Positions 1-10,100 of a stretch of 64,000 bases of DNA are shown here, piece after piece. How positions within the stretch are numbered: position 1 is the first letter of the stretch; the number at the start of each line of letters is the position of its first letter. The notes below the pieces were generated by a model. It was not told the origin of the DNA. It ran no database searches and was given only the letters and a program-made list of their open reading frames with translations. The stretch covers positions 37,352-101,351 of the forward strand of contig JAHDXO010000041.1 in the NCBI GenBank assembly GCA_023382975.1, written 5' to 3'. This DNA comes from Pirellulaceae bacterium. GTDB lineage: Bacteria; Planctomycetota; Planctomycetia; Pirellulales; Pirellulaceae. Both the position numbers and the translations under genes were made by a program.

Positions 1-245
1 CACCATCGCGACAATTCGTCGATATCCCCGGTTTGGAAGAACTTGACCCGCGTGCCGGTCGCATCGTAGAGCACCTCTTCCACCCATTCTCCATCGCAAT
101 CCGCTCCCGGAAGTCCTGCTGCAATTCCGGCATGATCCGATCGTCATGCAGAAACCGACGCGATTCGTGGTCGTCAACAAGCTCGACTGGGCCCGGGAAG
201 GGCGACGGAACTTGTCGCGGTCGGCCGAAAGCCGATTCCAAACCG
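1..245 (-). pseudogene. Decayed or edge-truncated minus-strand coding remnant
   Basis: Reading the minus strand from about 200 toward 1 gives a coding-like stretch with the words ELVDDHESRR, MPELQQDFRERI and then, after a one-base frame change near position 90, WVEEVLYDATGTRVKFFQTG. The two stretches abut, which suggests one gene broken by a frameshift and cut by the window edge. I do not recognise the family. No start codon with a ribosome binding site was found upstream, so the 5' part may also have decayed. Positions 246-474 hold nothing I can support. Confidence 0.25.
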
Positions 246-474
246 TTCCTTCACCCCTCCAATCTTCTTATGGCATTCGGAGGCCGATTCGGACAACGAT
301 CTTGCTGAAAAACTCGAAATTCCTGAGATTCGGCCCTTATAGGTCGAACGAGCAGAAGTTGTTTGACGGTTGGGCTTTCGGGCATGACGCCCGTCGCATT
401 CTCCGTGGAATCACGGCCTGATGCCGCCTCGTCTGAGGGGTGTGGAATGGCGTCCGCCATTTGCCGAATGATGC

Positions 475-1377
475 CTACGCGGTGCTCCCCAGTCCTTTGA
501 CGACCAACGCGACCATCTCGTCGAGGTTGCAGGTTTCGAACAGACGCTGGTTATCGTCGTCGCTCAGGCCGTTGTTCAGACCGCGGACTCCGGCTCGATG
601 AAGGTCGTTCGCGATCGCTTGGTAATCGACCGGCGAGTCCGGGGCGAGCGACTGGGTGTCGAGCAGCTCCGCGTAGACGGGATCGGATTGGCGGTGGTGT
701 TCGACGGTTAGACCCGGCGGGGTTGAGCCGCGGATCGCTTCGATGATGGCCGCAGTGCAGCCGCCGAAGCCGCCGAGCAGGTACACGGGCTTGCCGGCGG
801 TGATGGCCAGATGCGCTTCCTCGACCAGGCCGGGATACTTGCCTTTGAATCCCGTCACACGACCGCCGAGAAAAATCCGAGCGTCGGTCTCGTCGTTCAT
901 CCGCCGTCGCATGGCCGTCAGACAGCGGGACCACACCCGGCGACCCGCCGCCGTATCGGGCGCGATGAACGTTCGGGCGTCGATGCCCAGATCGTCCGGA
1001 GGCGGAACTTCGATGATTTGGGCAACGGCTTTCAAGGCCTCGCGGTCTGCCGTATCAAGCGACAGGTACAGGGGCCAAGCCAAGTAGTTGCGGATCCGCT
1101 CCGCATTCGGCGTGTCCGGCAAATCGTAGGTCCGCAGCAGATCGAACAGCGTTTGGGAAAATCCCGCCACGCGATGATCGCCGCCGTAGGCCAAGCTTGC
1201 TCCGGCCGCCAGCAGTTGGCGGGCGATCTCGACGAAGGCACCGTCCAACTGCGTGTGGCTCAATCCGCGGGCCGCCAGCTCATCGTCGGGACTCTCGGAA
1301 ATCGAGATGCCGATGCGCAGACGGCTGAGCGCAAGGGCGTTCTGATCGTTGGGCCGGCTGGATTCGGGGGTCAGCAT
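475..1377 (-). CDS. SLOG-superfamily Rossmann-fold nucleotide-binding protein
   Basis: A 300-residue soluble protein with no signal peptide or membrane segment. It shows glycine-rich turns typical of the SLOG/LOG-like Rossmann superfamily: GISISESPD near residue 22, AYGGDHR near 63, LGGRVTGF near 169 and GGFGGCTAAI near 204. The order of strand, GG-turn and late GGFGG loop matches SLOG proteins thought to bind or process nucleotides or NAD-derived ligands, including members tied to signalling and defence. The start is backed by AGGAG about nine bases upstream of the ATG. It is the last intact gene of a minus-strand run below the kinase gene, 334 bp away, so co-transcription is doubtful. Substrate unknown; the superfamily call is an inference from motif pattern. 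Confidence 0.55.
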   Translation of the reverse strand: MLTPESSRPNDQNALALSRLRIGISISESPDDELAARGLSHTQLDGAFVEIARQLLAAGASLAYGGDHRVAGFSQTLFDLLRTYDLPDTPNAERIRNYLAWPLYLSLDTADREALKAVAQIIEVPPPDDLGIDARTFIAPDTAAGRRVWSRCLTAMRRRMNDETDARIFLGGRVTGFKGKYPGLVEEAHLAITAGKPVYLLGGFGGCTAAIIEAIRGSTPPGLTVEHHRQSDPVYAELLDTQSLAPDSPVDYQAIANDLHRAGVRGLNNGLSDDDNQRLFETCNLDEMVALVVKGLGSTA

Positions 1378-1711
1378 GAGTACGTGCTCCTTGAGTCAAA
1401 GCCAGAAATGACCGTCGTCGGGCTGAAAATCCCGACGCACCTTCAGAACTCCTGATATGGCGGGAAAATATGGTGACCCAGAACGCAGAGGAACGAAGAA
1501 CGCAAAGGGGGAATTCTCTGCGCTCTTCGCTTCTTTGCGTTTAGGCTGATCTCACTCGATTCTCACGCGGCCACATGCGATTCGCCCGAGTTTCTCGTGT
1601 CTTCGGACGGCGGATCAGAGGTTCTGACTTCGAAGTATTCTACCCTCCCTTGTCACCGGCGGGAGGGTGGCGCAAGTTGCAGTGGCCCCGATAAGATCCG
1701 CCCTGCTGTGT
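1378..1711. other. Intergenic region with an imperfect hairpin
   Basis: No gene is supported here. The region lies between the kinase stop and the SLOG start, both minus strand. It holds an imperfect 26-bp inverted repeat, arms 1482-1507 and 1516-1541, separated by eight bases; most mismatches are transitions, which leave G-U pairs in RNA. It could end kinase transcription or be a repeat relic. Confidence 0.5.
1482..1541. repeat. Imperfect inverted repeat (hairpin)
   Basis: The left arm begins AACGCAGAGGAACG and the right arm begins CTCTGCGCTCTTCG. The 26-base arms pair with about five mismatches around an 8-base loop. It sits downstream of the kinase gene on the same transcript strand. Confidence 0.5.
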
Positions 1712-4700
1712 TCAGCGGGTCGCGGTCCCGGCCGGCTTCACCGGCGCCGTCTCGTTCGTCGCGTTGGGTTCGCGCCAGCCTTGGGTGAGCCAAAGGATGG
1801 CGGTGCCGTCGCGGCTGCCGGTCAAGGCGAAGCGGCTGTCGGGCGAGAACCCTACGGCGGTGACCTCTTGCAGGTGTCCCTTCAGCGTCATGATCTCCTG
1901 CCCGGTCGTCGCGTCCCAGAGGATGGCCGTGTAGTCCTTGCTGCCCGTCAAGATGCGTGTCGACATTTCATCCGGCAGGAACGCGACCGAAGTGATGCCC
2001 GCGGTATGGCCACCGAGCGTATGGATCTTCGCCGGCGGATTTTGCTGCAGATCCCAAACGATGGCCGTGTTGTCGTCGCTTCCGGTGACCAACCGCTGGT
2101 CGTCCGTGGAAAAGGCGGCTTGCAGCACGGCAAGATCGTGTCCGCGCAGCACGAGCCGTTCCTTGCCCGTGGCGGTGTCCCACAGACGCGCCGTCGTGTC
2201 TTCGGACGAGGTGACGATCTGCGTCCCGTCGTGCGAGAAGGCGCCGTGCAACACGGGGCCGGTGTGCCCGCTCAGCGTTCGCTCCAGTTGCCAAGTGCCA
2301 ACCGTCCAGAGCTTGGCCGTGCCGTCGTCGCTGACGGTCAAGATGCGTTGGCCATCCGGCGAGAATACGGCCCCGTTGACTCGACCCTGGTGCTGATCGG
2401 CCAGCGAATCTTGTTCTCGTCCCAGCTTGCGAACCGTTTGGCGCGTTTGGGCGTCCCAGATGCGGGCCGAGCGATCCCAGCTTGCGGTCACCACCCAGCG
2501 GCCGTCGGGGGAAAGGTCGGCGGACGCGACGGACCCGTGCGGACTGAACACCATCAACTCCCGTTCGCCCGGCAGCGCGGCGCGGCGCAGATCCCAGAGC
2601 CGGGCCGAGTCGCCGCCGGCCGTAGCCACTTGGTTGCCCTGCCCCGAGAAACTGGCAGCCCAGACGATTCCGCGGCGACGTCCGCCGAAATCCAGAAACG
2701 GACCCAGACGGTTCTGCTCCTGAGGGAAGGTGATCTCGCGGCCGTCGCGCAGATCCCAGCAGCGCACCACCCGGTCCTCGGCGGCGACCGTCAATCCGGT
2801 TTCGCCATCAGGCGACAGGGTGACCGAGACCACGATACGGACCAGTCGATCCGGCGCGATCTCCAGTGCCTTGGACAACGAGGCGAGAATCTCCGGCGCG
2901 CCGTCGCGGTCGGCGGCCAACAGTTCGGCGATCACCGCTTGGTCAACGCGGCTGGCCACCGCCAATTGCCGCTCGTCCCAGCCGACTTCCTGCATGGCCT
3001 GACGCAGGTTTTCCGCGACGGCGGCTCGGCCGCCTCGTACGGGCAGCGACCGGACGACGGTCGCCTGGTCCACGTCCCACAGACGCACCAGGCCGTCCGT
3101 GCAGCTTGTCAGTGCGAGTCGCCCGTCCCGACTGACCGACATCGACACGACCGCTCCGGGATGCTCCAAACGCAGCGTATCGATCTCGCGGCAATCGGGC
3201 AGTTGCCATTGGCGGACACTGCGATAGTCGTTGGCCGTCAACAACCGCTGACCGTCCGGCAAAAAGACGGCCGCGTGGATCGGGCCGTCATCCGAGAATC
3301 GGCGGCGCTCTTGGCCGGTTGCCCGGTCCCACAGGATGCAGCGGCCGTTGCGGTCGCCGGTGAAGAGCCATTGGGCATCGGGCGAAATCGCCACCGCCGT
3401 GACTTCGGAATCGTGGCCCCGCAATTCGCGGATTTGCTCGCCGCTTGCGCCGTCCCACAGTTGCGCGATCCAGCCGCTCTGGCCCTGGTCGTCCTTGACC
3501 AGATTGCCGCCCGTCAGAATCCAGCGGCCATCCGGCGAAACCGAGGCGGCGCCGTGCAGGCCCGTGCCCATCAGCCGCAGTTCGACCTGTTCGCTGCCGG
3601 TGGCCACGTCCCAGATCCGCGTCGAGTTATCCAGCGCCGAGGTCAGCAGACGCGTGTCCTGCTGGAAGAACGTCACGGTCGAGGTGGTGAATTCGTGGCC
3701 CTCGCGGAACATCCTCGTTTCCTGGCCGCTAACGGCGTCCCAAAGCTTGGCCGACCGGTCGCGGCTGGCGGTGATCACTTGCCGACCGTCGCGCGAGAAC
3801 GAGGCGGCCAAGATGGCATCCAGATGCCCGTCCAGAATCTTGCCGCGCAGCACGCGAGCCTCCTCGTAGCCGTCGATGTCCCAGAACCGGACCGTCTTGT
3901 CGTGGCTGGCCGAGACGGCCACTCGGTCATCGTCGGTGAACCGGCAACTGAGCACGCCGCCGCCGTGGCCGCGCAGCGACTTGATCAGTTGGCCGGCCGG
4001 CACGTCCCAAACATTGACCGCGTTGTCCTGGCAGCCGCTCAACAGGATCGTGCCGTTGGCCGAGAAAGCCAGACTCCGCACGGCGGCACGGTGTCCCTTC
4101 AATTCGACGAACGGCTGCGGTGTCGTGCGTTCGCCCTGGATCACCGCCTCGTAGTCGAACGGCTGGATCTCGTCCGGATTCCACAGCAGGACGCGGCTGT
4201 CCAAGCCTCCCGACGCGACCATGGGCGGATCGGCGACGGGCGAGAATTCGGCGATGTAGACGGGCGCTTGACTGTCGCCGCGGCGATGTCCCATGAAAGG
4301 CGGCCCGACGGGCTGCCCCGTCTCGACCGACCAGATCAACACCGTCCCGTCGTGGCTGGCGGTGACGATGCGCCGCTCGTCCGGCGAGAACCGGGCGGAC
4401 CACACCCACCAGTCGTGTCCGGCAAAGGTCTGCAGGACGCGCCCGCTCGCCACGTCCCAGAGCCGCGCGGTGTTGTCGTACGAACTGGTCAATAGCCGCT
4501 GGCCGTCGCGCGAAAAGCGGACGCTCAACACCGTATCGTCGTGCCCGTCGAGCCGCCGGACCAGTTGCCCGGTATCGGCATCCCACAACCGCAGGAAGCC
4601 TCCCGCGCGGTCGCTGCTGCCGGTGGCCAGCAGCCGACCGTCGGGCGAAAACGCTACATCGTAGACGAAGCTGGTCGGATCGTGTGGGATGGATCGCGGC

Positions 4701-7153
4701 GGATCGTCCGTCCCGCGCTGCCAGATGTTCACCAACCCTTCCCAGCCGCCGGCAGCGAAACGGTTTCCGTCGGCCGAAACGGCGACCGATTCCAGACGCG
4801 CGCCGGCGTCGCGGACGCGCGAGCCCTGTTCGCACAGGAACTTCAGGCGTCCCCACTCCCAGTTGCGCAGATTCGCTTGGCACTCGTCCAGCAGTTCGCG
4901 GGCCGCGTTGTAGGCGTTTTCGTCGATCTTGGCCGCGGCCAGACCAATCAGGGCGACGTAGGCCTGGTACTCGGCGTTCGCCCGCTCGCGCGCCTCGGCC
5001 AGCTTGGCTTCGCGCTCTTGCTGTTCGGCCAGTTCGGCAGCCAGCTTGGCTTCGCGTTCTTTCTCTTGAGCCGCGATTGCTGCCTCTTTCGCTTGCCGTT
5101 CCTCTTCTTTGGCCAGTCGCTCCTTTTCCTTGGCTTGCCGCTCTTGTTCCTGGGCCTGTTCTGCGGCTCGGCGCGCTGCCTCCGCCTGGCTGCGGGCCAG
5201 CGCTTCGGCGTCCCGCGCGGCTTCGGCCTTGATCCGCTCAGCTTCAGCCTTAATCCGCTCGGCTTCGGCTCGCTCCCGTTCGGTTTCCGCGACCTGCCGG
5301 GCTGCCACTGCCGCCTGCCGCTGGTAGTTCACCGCGACCAGCCCCACCGAAACCACCAGAAACACCAGAGCCAGCAGCGCGGCCACGACGCGCCGCGTTT
5401 GCTTCAAGCGCCGTTGCCGGGCGTCCCGTTCCTGCCTTGCCCGGTCCAATTCGACGTACAAGTCCTTCTGCTCGTCGCGCTGGGGATCCAGCAGGGACAG
5501 CCCGAGATCGAAATCGCCCTTGTGCAGAGCGCAACGGGCATATTCCGTGCGGGCGGTCACGACGCCTCGCTGCGCCTCGGCGTTACCCGGCCACAGGCCG
5601 AGCGCCTCTTCGAACGCGAACACGGCGCGGGCGTATTCCTGGTAATCCTCGCTGCGCCGCGCTTCGGCCAGTTCCTGCTCGGCGCGCGCGGCGAGGGCGA
5701 TGCTTTCGACGTGCGACATGTATCCGCGAACCGCGTCCTGGAAGTCGCGCACCGAGGCGTGGCGGTCGGTCGGACTGGTGGCCATCGCCGTCATCGCGAT
5801 GTCCAGCAACTCGCCCTGCTTGTCCGTCGGGACGATGTGGTTCCGGGCTGCAGCAGACAGGCATTTCATCACGTCGGCGCCGGAGTGGGGCGGCGTGCCG
5901 GTGATGATCTCGAACAGGATCGCGCCCAGCAGATAGATATCGCTGGCATAGGTGATCCGCTCGAACGGACCGCGGGCCATCTCCGGCGCCATGTAGGCCG
6001 GTGTGCCGCCCATGTTGCCGGCGACCTCGATCCCTTCGCTTTTGTGGAATTCCGCCGTGGGAATCGCCAGCCCCCAGTCCATCACCAGGACTTCGCCGAA
6101 GTCGCCCAACATCACGTTTTCCGGCTTCAGGTCGCGATGGATCACGCCGCGCGCGTGCGCGAACGCCACCGCATCGGCAACTCGCATCAGGATTGCCAGA
6201 TTTTCGTTCAGCGACAATGTGCCGATCTTCTTGTCCCAGGGAGTGCCCTGGACTCGCTTCATCGAATAGAACAGGGCCCCATCGCGGTTGGCGCCCAGTT
6301 CGTAGATCGGCACGATGTTCGGGTGGTCCAAGTCGCCGGTGATCACCGCTTCGGAGAGGAACTTCTGCCGTTGCCGTTCATCCGTCGCTGTGTGCGATTT
6401 CAGCATCTTGACCGCAACGTCGCGGTTGATCGAGGCCTGGCGCGCCGAATACACGACGCCCATCCCGCCTTCGCCCAGGACGTTCAGCAGGTCGTAATCC
6501 GTGCCGCCCGTGTCGGGTTCGGCCTCTTCCGCCACTCGCATGGCACGCTGGCCGATGACCAAGGTGGCACCGTGCGAGACGGTCTTCGAGAGCTTGCCCT
6601 TGATCGTCATGCCCGGTCGCGAGGCGCTGATGTCTTCGCCCCAGACGGCCGTCATGTGAGATTCCAGCTCTTGCGGCGCAACGGCGTCGTCCAGGGTTGC
6701 CGCCGTCTGTCCGACCGCTGCCGAAGGTGCTGCGGCGCTGTCGATGTTGACCGTCGGCTGCGTCGACGTTGCAGCGGGACGGCGATTCGAGGGCGTCCTG
6801 CCCGACGGCGGCCCCGCGTATTCGATCGTCTTGTCGACGGCGACGTCCGGAACCGTCTTGTCAGCGCGCGGTTTGGGTTTCTCGGCCGGGGGACTGTCGT
6901 ATTCGATCGTTTTGTCGACGGCGATGTCCGGGACCGTCTTGTCAGCGCGCGGTTTAGGCTTCTCGGCCGGGGGGCTGTCGTACTCGATCGTCTTATCGAC
7001 GGCGATGTCCGGGACCGTCTTGTCAGCACGCGGTTTCGGCTTCTCGGCCGGGGGGCTGTCGTACTCGATCGTCTTATCGACGGCGATGTCCGGGACCGTC
7101 TTGTCAGCGCGCGGTTTGGATGGTTCGTCCGAAGACGGAGGAAGTTTGGCCAT
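1712..7153 (-). CDS. Membrane Ser/Thr protein kinase with N-terminal repeats and WD40 propellers
   Basis: An 1813-residue Hanks-type kinase. Residues 14-112 hold four 27-residue repeats containing DKTVPD and DKTIEY. The kinase domain spans about 220-485: glycine loop GEGGMG, lysine in AVKML near 247, HRDLKPEN near 336, DWG instead of DFG near 359, then APE. A single transmembrane helix lies near 588-608, followed by an Ala/Glu/Arg-rich coiled coil near 620-730. From about 770 to the end are at least a dozen WD40 units, recognisable by GH...V...FSPDG and LWD. The kinase should be cytoplasmic and the WD40 part on the far side of the membrane. It starts 25 bp after the giant surface protein gene and is probably co-transcribed. 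GGAG lies about 11 bases before the ATG. Kinase identity is certain; targets are unknown. Confidence 0.95.
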   Translation of the reverse strand: MAKLPPSSDEPSKPRADKTVPDIAVDKTIEYDSPPAEKPKPRADKTVPDIAVDKTIEYDSPPAEKPKPRADKTVPDIAVDKTIEYDSPPAEKPKPRADKTVPDVAVDKTIEYAGPPSGRTPSNRRPAATSTQPTVNIDSAAAPSAAVGQTAATLDDAVAPQELESHMTAVWGEDISASRPGMTIKGKLSKTVSHGATLVIGQRAMRVAEEAEPDTGGTDYDLLNVLGEGGMGVVYSARQASINRDVAVKMLKSHTATDERQRQKFLSEAVITGDLDHPNIVPIYELGANRDGALFYSMKRVQGTPWDKKIGTLSLNENLAILMRVADAVAFAHARGVIHRDLKPENVMLGDFGEVLVMDWGLAIPTAEFHKSEGIEVAGNMGGTPAYMAPEMARGPFERITYASDIYLLGAILFEIITGTPPHSGADVMKCLSAAARNHIVPTDKQGELLDIAMTAMATSPTDRHASVRDFQDAVRGYMSHVESIALAARAEQELAEARRSEDYQEYARAVFAFEEALGLWPGNAEAQRGVVTARTEYARCALHKGDFDLGLSLLDPQRDEQKDLYVELDRARQERDARQRRLKQTRRVVAALLALVFLVVSVGLVAVNYQRQAAVAARQVAETERERAEAERIKAEAERIKAEAARDAEALARSQAEAARRAAEQAQEQERQAKEKERLAKEEERQAKEAAIAAQEKEREAKLAAELAEQQEREAKLAEARERANAEYQAYVALIGLAAAKIDENAYNAARELLDECQANLRNWEWGRLKFLCEQGSRVRDAGARLESVAVSADGNRFAAGGWEGLVNIWQRGTDDPPRSIPHDPTSFVYDVAFSPDGRLLATGSSDRAGGFLRLWDADTGQLVRRLDGHDDTVLSVRFSRDGQRLLTSSYDNTARLWDVASGRVLQTFAGHDWWVWSARFSPDERRIVTASHDGTVLIWSVETGQPVGPPFMGHRRGDSQAPVYIAEFSPVADPPMVASGGLDSRVLLWNPDEIQPFDYEAVIQGERTTPQPFVELKGHRAAVRSLAFSANGTILLSGCQDNAVNVWDVPAGQLIKSLRGHGGGVLSCRFTDDDRVAVSASHDKTVRFWDIDGYEEARVLRGKILDGHLDAILAASFSRDGRQVITASRDRSAKLWDAVSGQETRMFREGHEFTTSTVTFFQQDTRLLTSALDNSTRIWDVATGSEQVELRLMGTGLHGAASVSPDGRWILTGGNLVKDDQGQSGWIAQLWDGASGEQIRELRGHDSEVTAVAISPDAQWLFTGDRNGRCILWDRATGQERRRFSDDGPIHAAVFLPDGQRLLTANDYRSVRQWQLPDCREIDTLRLEHPGAVVSMSVSRDGRLALTSCTDGLVRLWDVDQATVVRSLPVRGGRAAVAENLRQAMQEVGWDERQLAVASRVDQAVIAELLAADRDGAPEILASLSKALEIAPDRLVRIVVSVTLSPDGETGLTVAAEDRVVRCWDLRDGREITFPQEQNRLGPFLDFGGRRRGIVWAASFSGQGNQVATAGGDSARLWDLRRAALPGERELMVFSPHGSVASADLSPDGRWVVTASWDRSARIWDAQTRQTVRKLGREQDSLADQHQGRVNGAVFSPDGQRILTVSDDGTAKLWTVGTWQLERTLSGHTGPVLHGAFSHDGTQIVTSSEDTTARLWDTATGKERLVLRGHDLAVLQAAFSTDDQRLVTGSDDNTAIVWDLQQNPPAKIHTLGGHTAGITSVAFLPDEMSTRILTGSKDYTAILWDATTGQEIMTLKGHLQEVTAVGFSPDSRFALTGSRDGTAILWLTQGWREPNATNETAPVKPAGTATR
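6818..7114 (-). repeat. Four in-frame 81-bp coding repeats
   Basis: Four tandem units (the last one partial and diverged) encode the kinase N-terminal 27-residue repeats. The units are nearly identical at the DNA level, with only scattered third-position and single-base changes, so the array expanded recently or is homogenised by recombination. Confidence 0.9.
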
Positions 7154-7178
7154 CGTTCGTCATGCTCCGGTAGTGCCG

Positions 7179-10100
7179 TCAATTCTGCTGATCGCTGCTC
7201 ATCCGTCTCCGCCGACGGCCGAATTTCGTTCCCGTTCTTCCTGCTTGCTCCAAGGCGCGATCCAACCGGTCGATCCGGCGGCGCGCGCTCCAAGCCGCCA
7301 GCGCAGCGGCACCGGCGGCCCCCGTGTCCTGCTGCTCGCCAGCGGCGGGATCAGCCGGTGGATCGTCAGCAGCGGGACCGACCGGCTGCTCTGCGCCGGC
7401 GGGTTCGGCCTGCGACTCGGCCGCCGCGCCGTTCGGACTCTCGCCGGAATCGCTGCCGGGCTGACGTTCCATGACATCGTCGCGGAAATCGGCCGGCACG
7501 ATTCGACCCTGGTACACGTGGATTTCGCGAATCAGACGAATGCGCTGCGAGTTGGCTTCCTGCAAGTACACCCGGTAGTGTCCGTTGGGAAACTTGCGGA
7601 ACAGCGTGTCCAGGCCGCGGTCGAAAGCGTCGAGCGGCAATTCCACATCCGGACCTTCCTTGCCCGCCGCGTCGACGCGCCGGAAGAAGATCCGCATCGC
7701 GCCGATCGAAGCCTGCTCCGCGGCGGCCGCCTGCAAAGCGTACATTTCTTCCTGCCGGATCGTGGGAGCGACGTCGGTCAGTACGTACACCACGGGCGTT
7801 ATCGGACGCAACTCGACGGGCACGATCACCGACTCGGTCACCTTGACGAATCCAAACAGCCCGGTTCCCGGCACCGTCAATTCCGTCTCGACTGTCGTGG
7901 AAAGCTCACCCCCGCCCTCGCGGAACACGATGCCGCGGACGAATCCGCCAGCCGAATCTTCTACGTTGCGGCCATCGTACCGGATCGTCACCTTGACCGG
8001 AATCGGTGCCGCCGGATTCTCTGGATCCGGCAAGTTGTCCGGCTGATAGACGTAACTCAAACGATAGGTGTCTTCCGATACGAAATCATTCCCGCCCGAG
8101 AATGTGCCCTCCGGTCGATACGTCAAGACCGTACCGTCTCCCCAATCAACTTCGATCTGATAGTTTACGACGCCCGGATCGTTCACCGTTACATCGATGT
8201 ACCCAATTCCGGCTGAATTGACGTTCGAGCCGCCTTGATCCACCGGCACCACGACCACCGCGATCGGCGGCGGTGGTGTCGGCACCGTTTCGTTCGCTTC
8301 ATTCTCGGTCGGCAAACCCTTCACCTGCCCCGTGCCGGTTTGGACGACGACACCGTCCTGTAGATTGATCGATCCGCCCGCATCGATCAGGATCAATCCC
8401 TCGCCGTTTTCCAGTGCTCCACCACTTGTCTGGATATCATTGACAATGTCGATATCGCCGTCGGCCTTGAGCGCAATACTGCCCGTCCCTGCGCTGCCTC
8501 CGACCACTGTCCCCAACGTGCCGATGGCCAGATCTCCGGTGTTGGTGATTTGGACATCGCCGGTGCTCAGATTGCGAAACGCCAGAACGTCGATCGCGGT
8601 CTCCAAGGCGTCACTGCTTCCGATGCCGCCCGCGGCGGTCAGGGACGCCGATCCGGCAGTGATGTTCATCGCATCGCCGTTGGTGTCCGAGATCGGTCCA
8701 CCCGCAACGATCGTCACTCGTCCATCGTCGCCCGTTTGCAGAGCCGCAATCGCCGCCCCGCCGCCACCGCCCACCGCGATGTGAATCGCATCCTCGCTAT
8801 CGTTCGTCGTTTGAATCACCATGCCGTCGGCCTGCGTGAACCCCTGGGTGCCGGTTCCGTCCTGATTGGCTGCAATCGCGATCGTACTGGCACCCGCGTT
8901 TAGTCCGGCCCCAGAATGGATCGAGATCGCGTTTTGAGCCGCAAGATCGACCGTGCCCACCGTCGTGATCGTCGCCGAATTCAGCGCGATGGCATTTGTA
9001 GTGACGCTCAGGTTCCCGCCGATCCCCGTCCCGCTCGTCCCGTTGAACGTCGTCGTCCCGCTTCCAGCCACTTGTGTCACATTCCCCGTCGTTTCCAGCG
9101 TCGAGGAAAACGTCACATCTGCAGCGCTGTTGATCGTGATCGCCCCCAACGCTCCGTCAGTTGCCGCGCCGACCGCTTCGGTGAATGTCGCGTTCCCGGC
9201 GCCCGCCGTGAGCGTCAGCGAGTTGGCCTCGCTCGCCGCGCTGTCGACGGTGTCGCCGAACAGCACCGCGCTGTTGGTCGTTTGCACCGAGACCGGGCTG
9301 TCGAGTACGACCGCGTCGTTGTAGGCCTGCGCGCCGGTGGTGGTTACGTTACCGTTCAGTTCCGTGCTGCCGCCCGCATCGGTCGTCAGACCTGCCGCCG
9401 CGACCGTGCTGGCGAACCGCGTGACCCCCGAGCTGTTGACCAACACGGCGCCCAACGCTCCGCCGGTCCCCGCGCCGACCGCTTCGGCAAAAGTCACGTT
9501 GCCAGCGCCCGCTGTAACGATCAGGCCGTGTCCGTCGCCGGCGCTGCTGTTCACCGTCCCGTTGAAATCGACATTCCCGTCGGTGCCCGTGGCGTGGTCG
9601 GTGTTGATAGAGAGGTTGTCGGAAACGGTGAGCGGGCCGTTGAAAATGACGGAACCAGCGTTGGCTCCGCTGGCGGTGTCGATACTGCTGGCGGAAACGT
9701 CGATCGCCTCGGCGGTCAATGTCAAGTTACCGGCAGAAGTGGCGGAACCGAGCAACAGATTCGCGCCGAGGGCGATGGTGTCGTCACCCTCTTGGCCGTC
9801 GATGATCAGCGAGGCGCGGAAGGCTGGATCGACCGAATCGACCGCGATTTGATCGTCCATCACGCCGCCGTCGATGGTCAATGTGACGCTTGGGTTGGCG
9901 AACACGACATCGACGAAGGTCGAACCGGACAACTCCATCTGTCCGCCGTCCGCGTGGTCTTGGAGAGTGACGTCGGGATTCTCGGAATCCGGCAGAGCAA
10001 ACTGCCGGTCTTCTGCCTCGATCGTATCGACGATCTGTTCGAGTTCGGTGTAGGAGATCGCGAGCGTTCCGTTGAAATACACGAATCCGTCCGTGGCGTT

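Noticed and set aside
475..1377. Thoeris-type defence gene (SLOG half of ThsA)
   Set aside because: No SIR2 or TIR domain in or next to the gene; the SIR2 gene in this window is about 61 kb away.
6818..7114. 81-bp repeats as a CRISPR array
   Set aside because: The repeats are in frame, contiguous without spacers, and encode a repeated peptide in the kinase.
1667..7474. Two ~950-codon plus-strand open frames opposite the kinase gene
   Set aside because: They mirror the kinase codons on the other strand, have Arg/Pro/His-biased composition and no domains; high GC makes such shadow frames.
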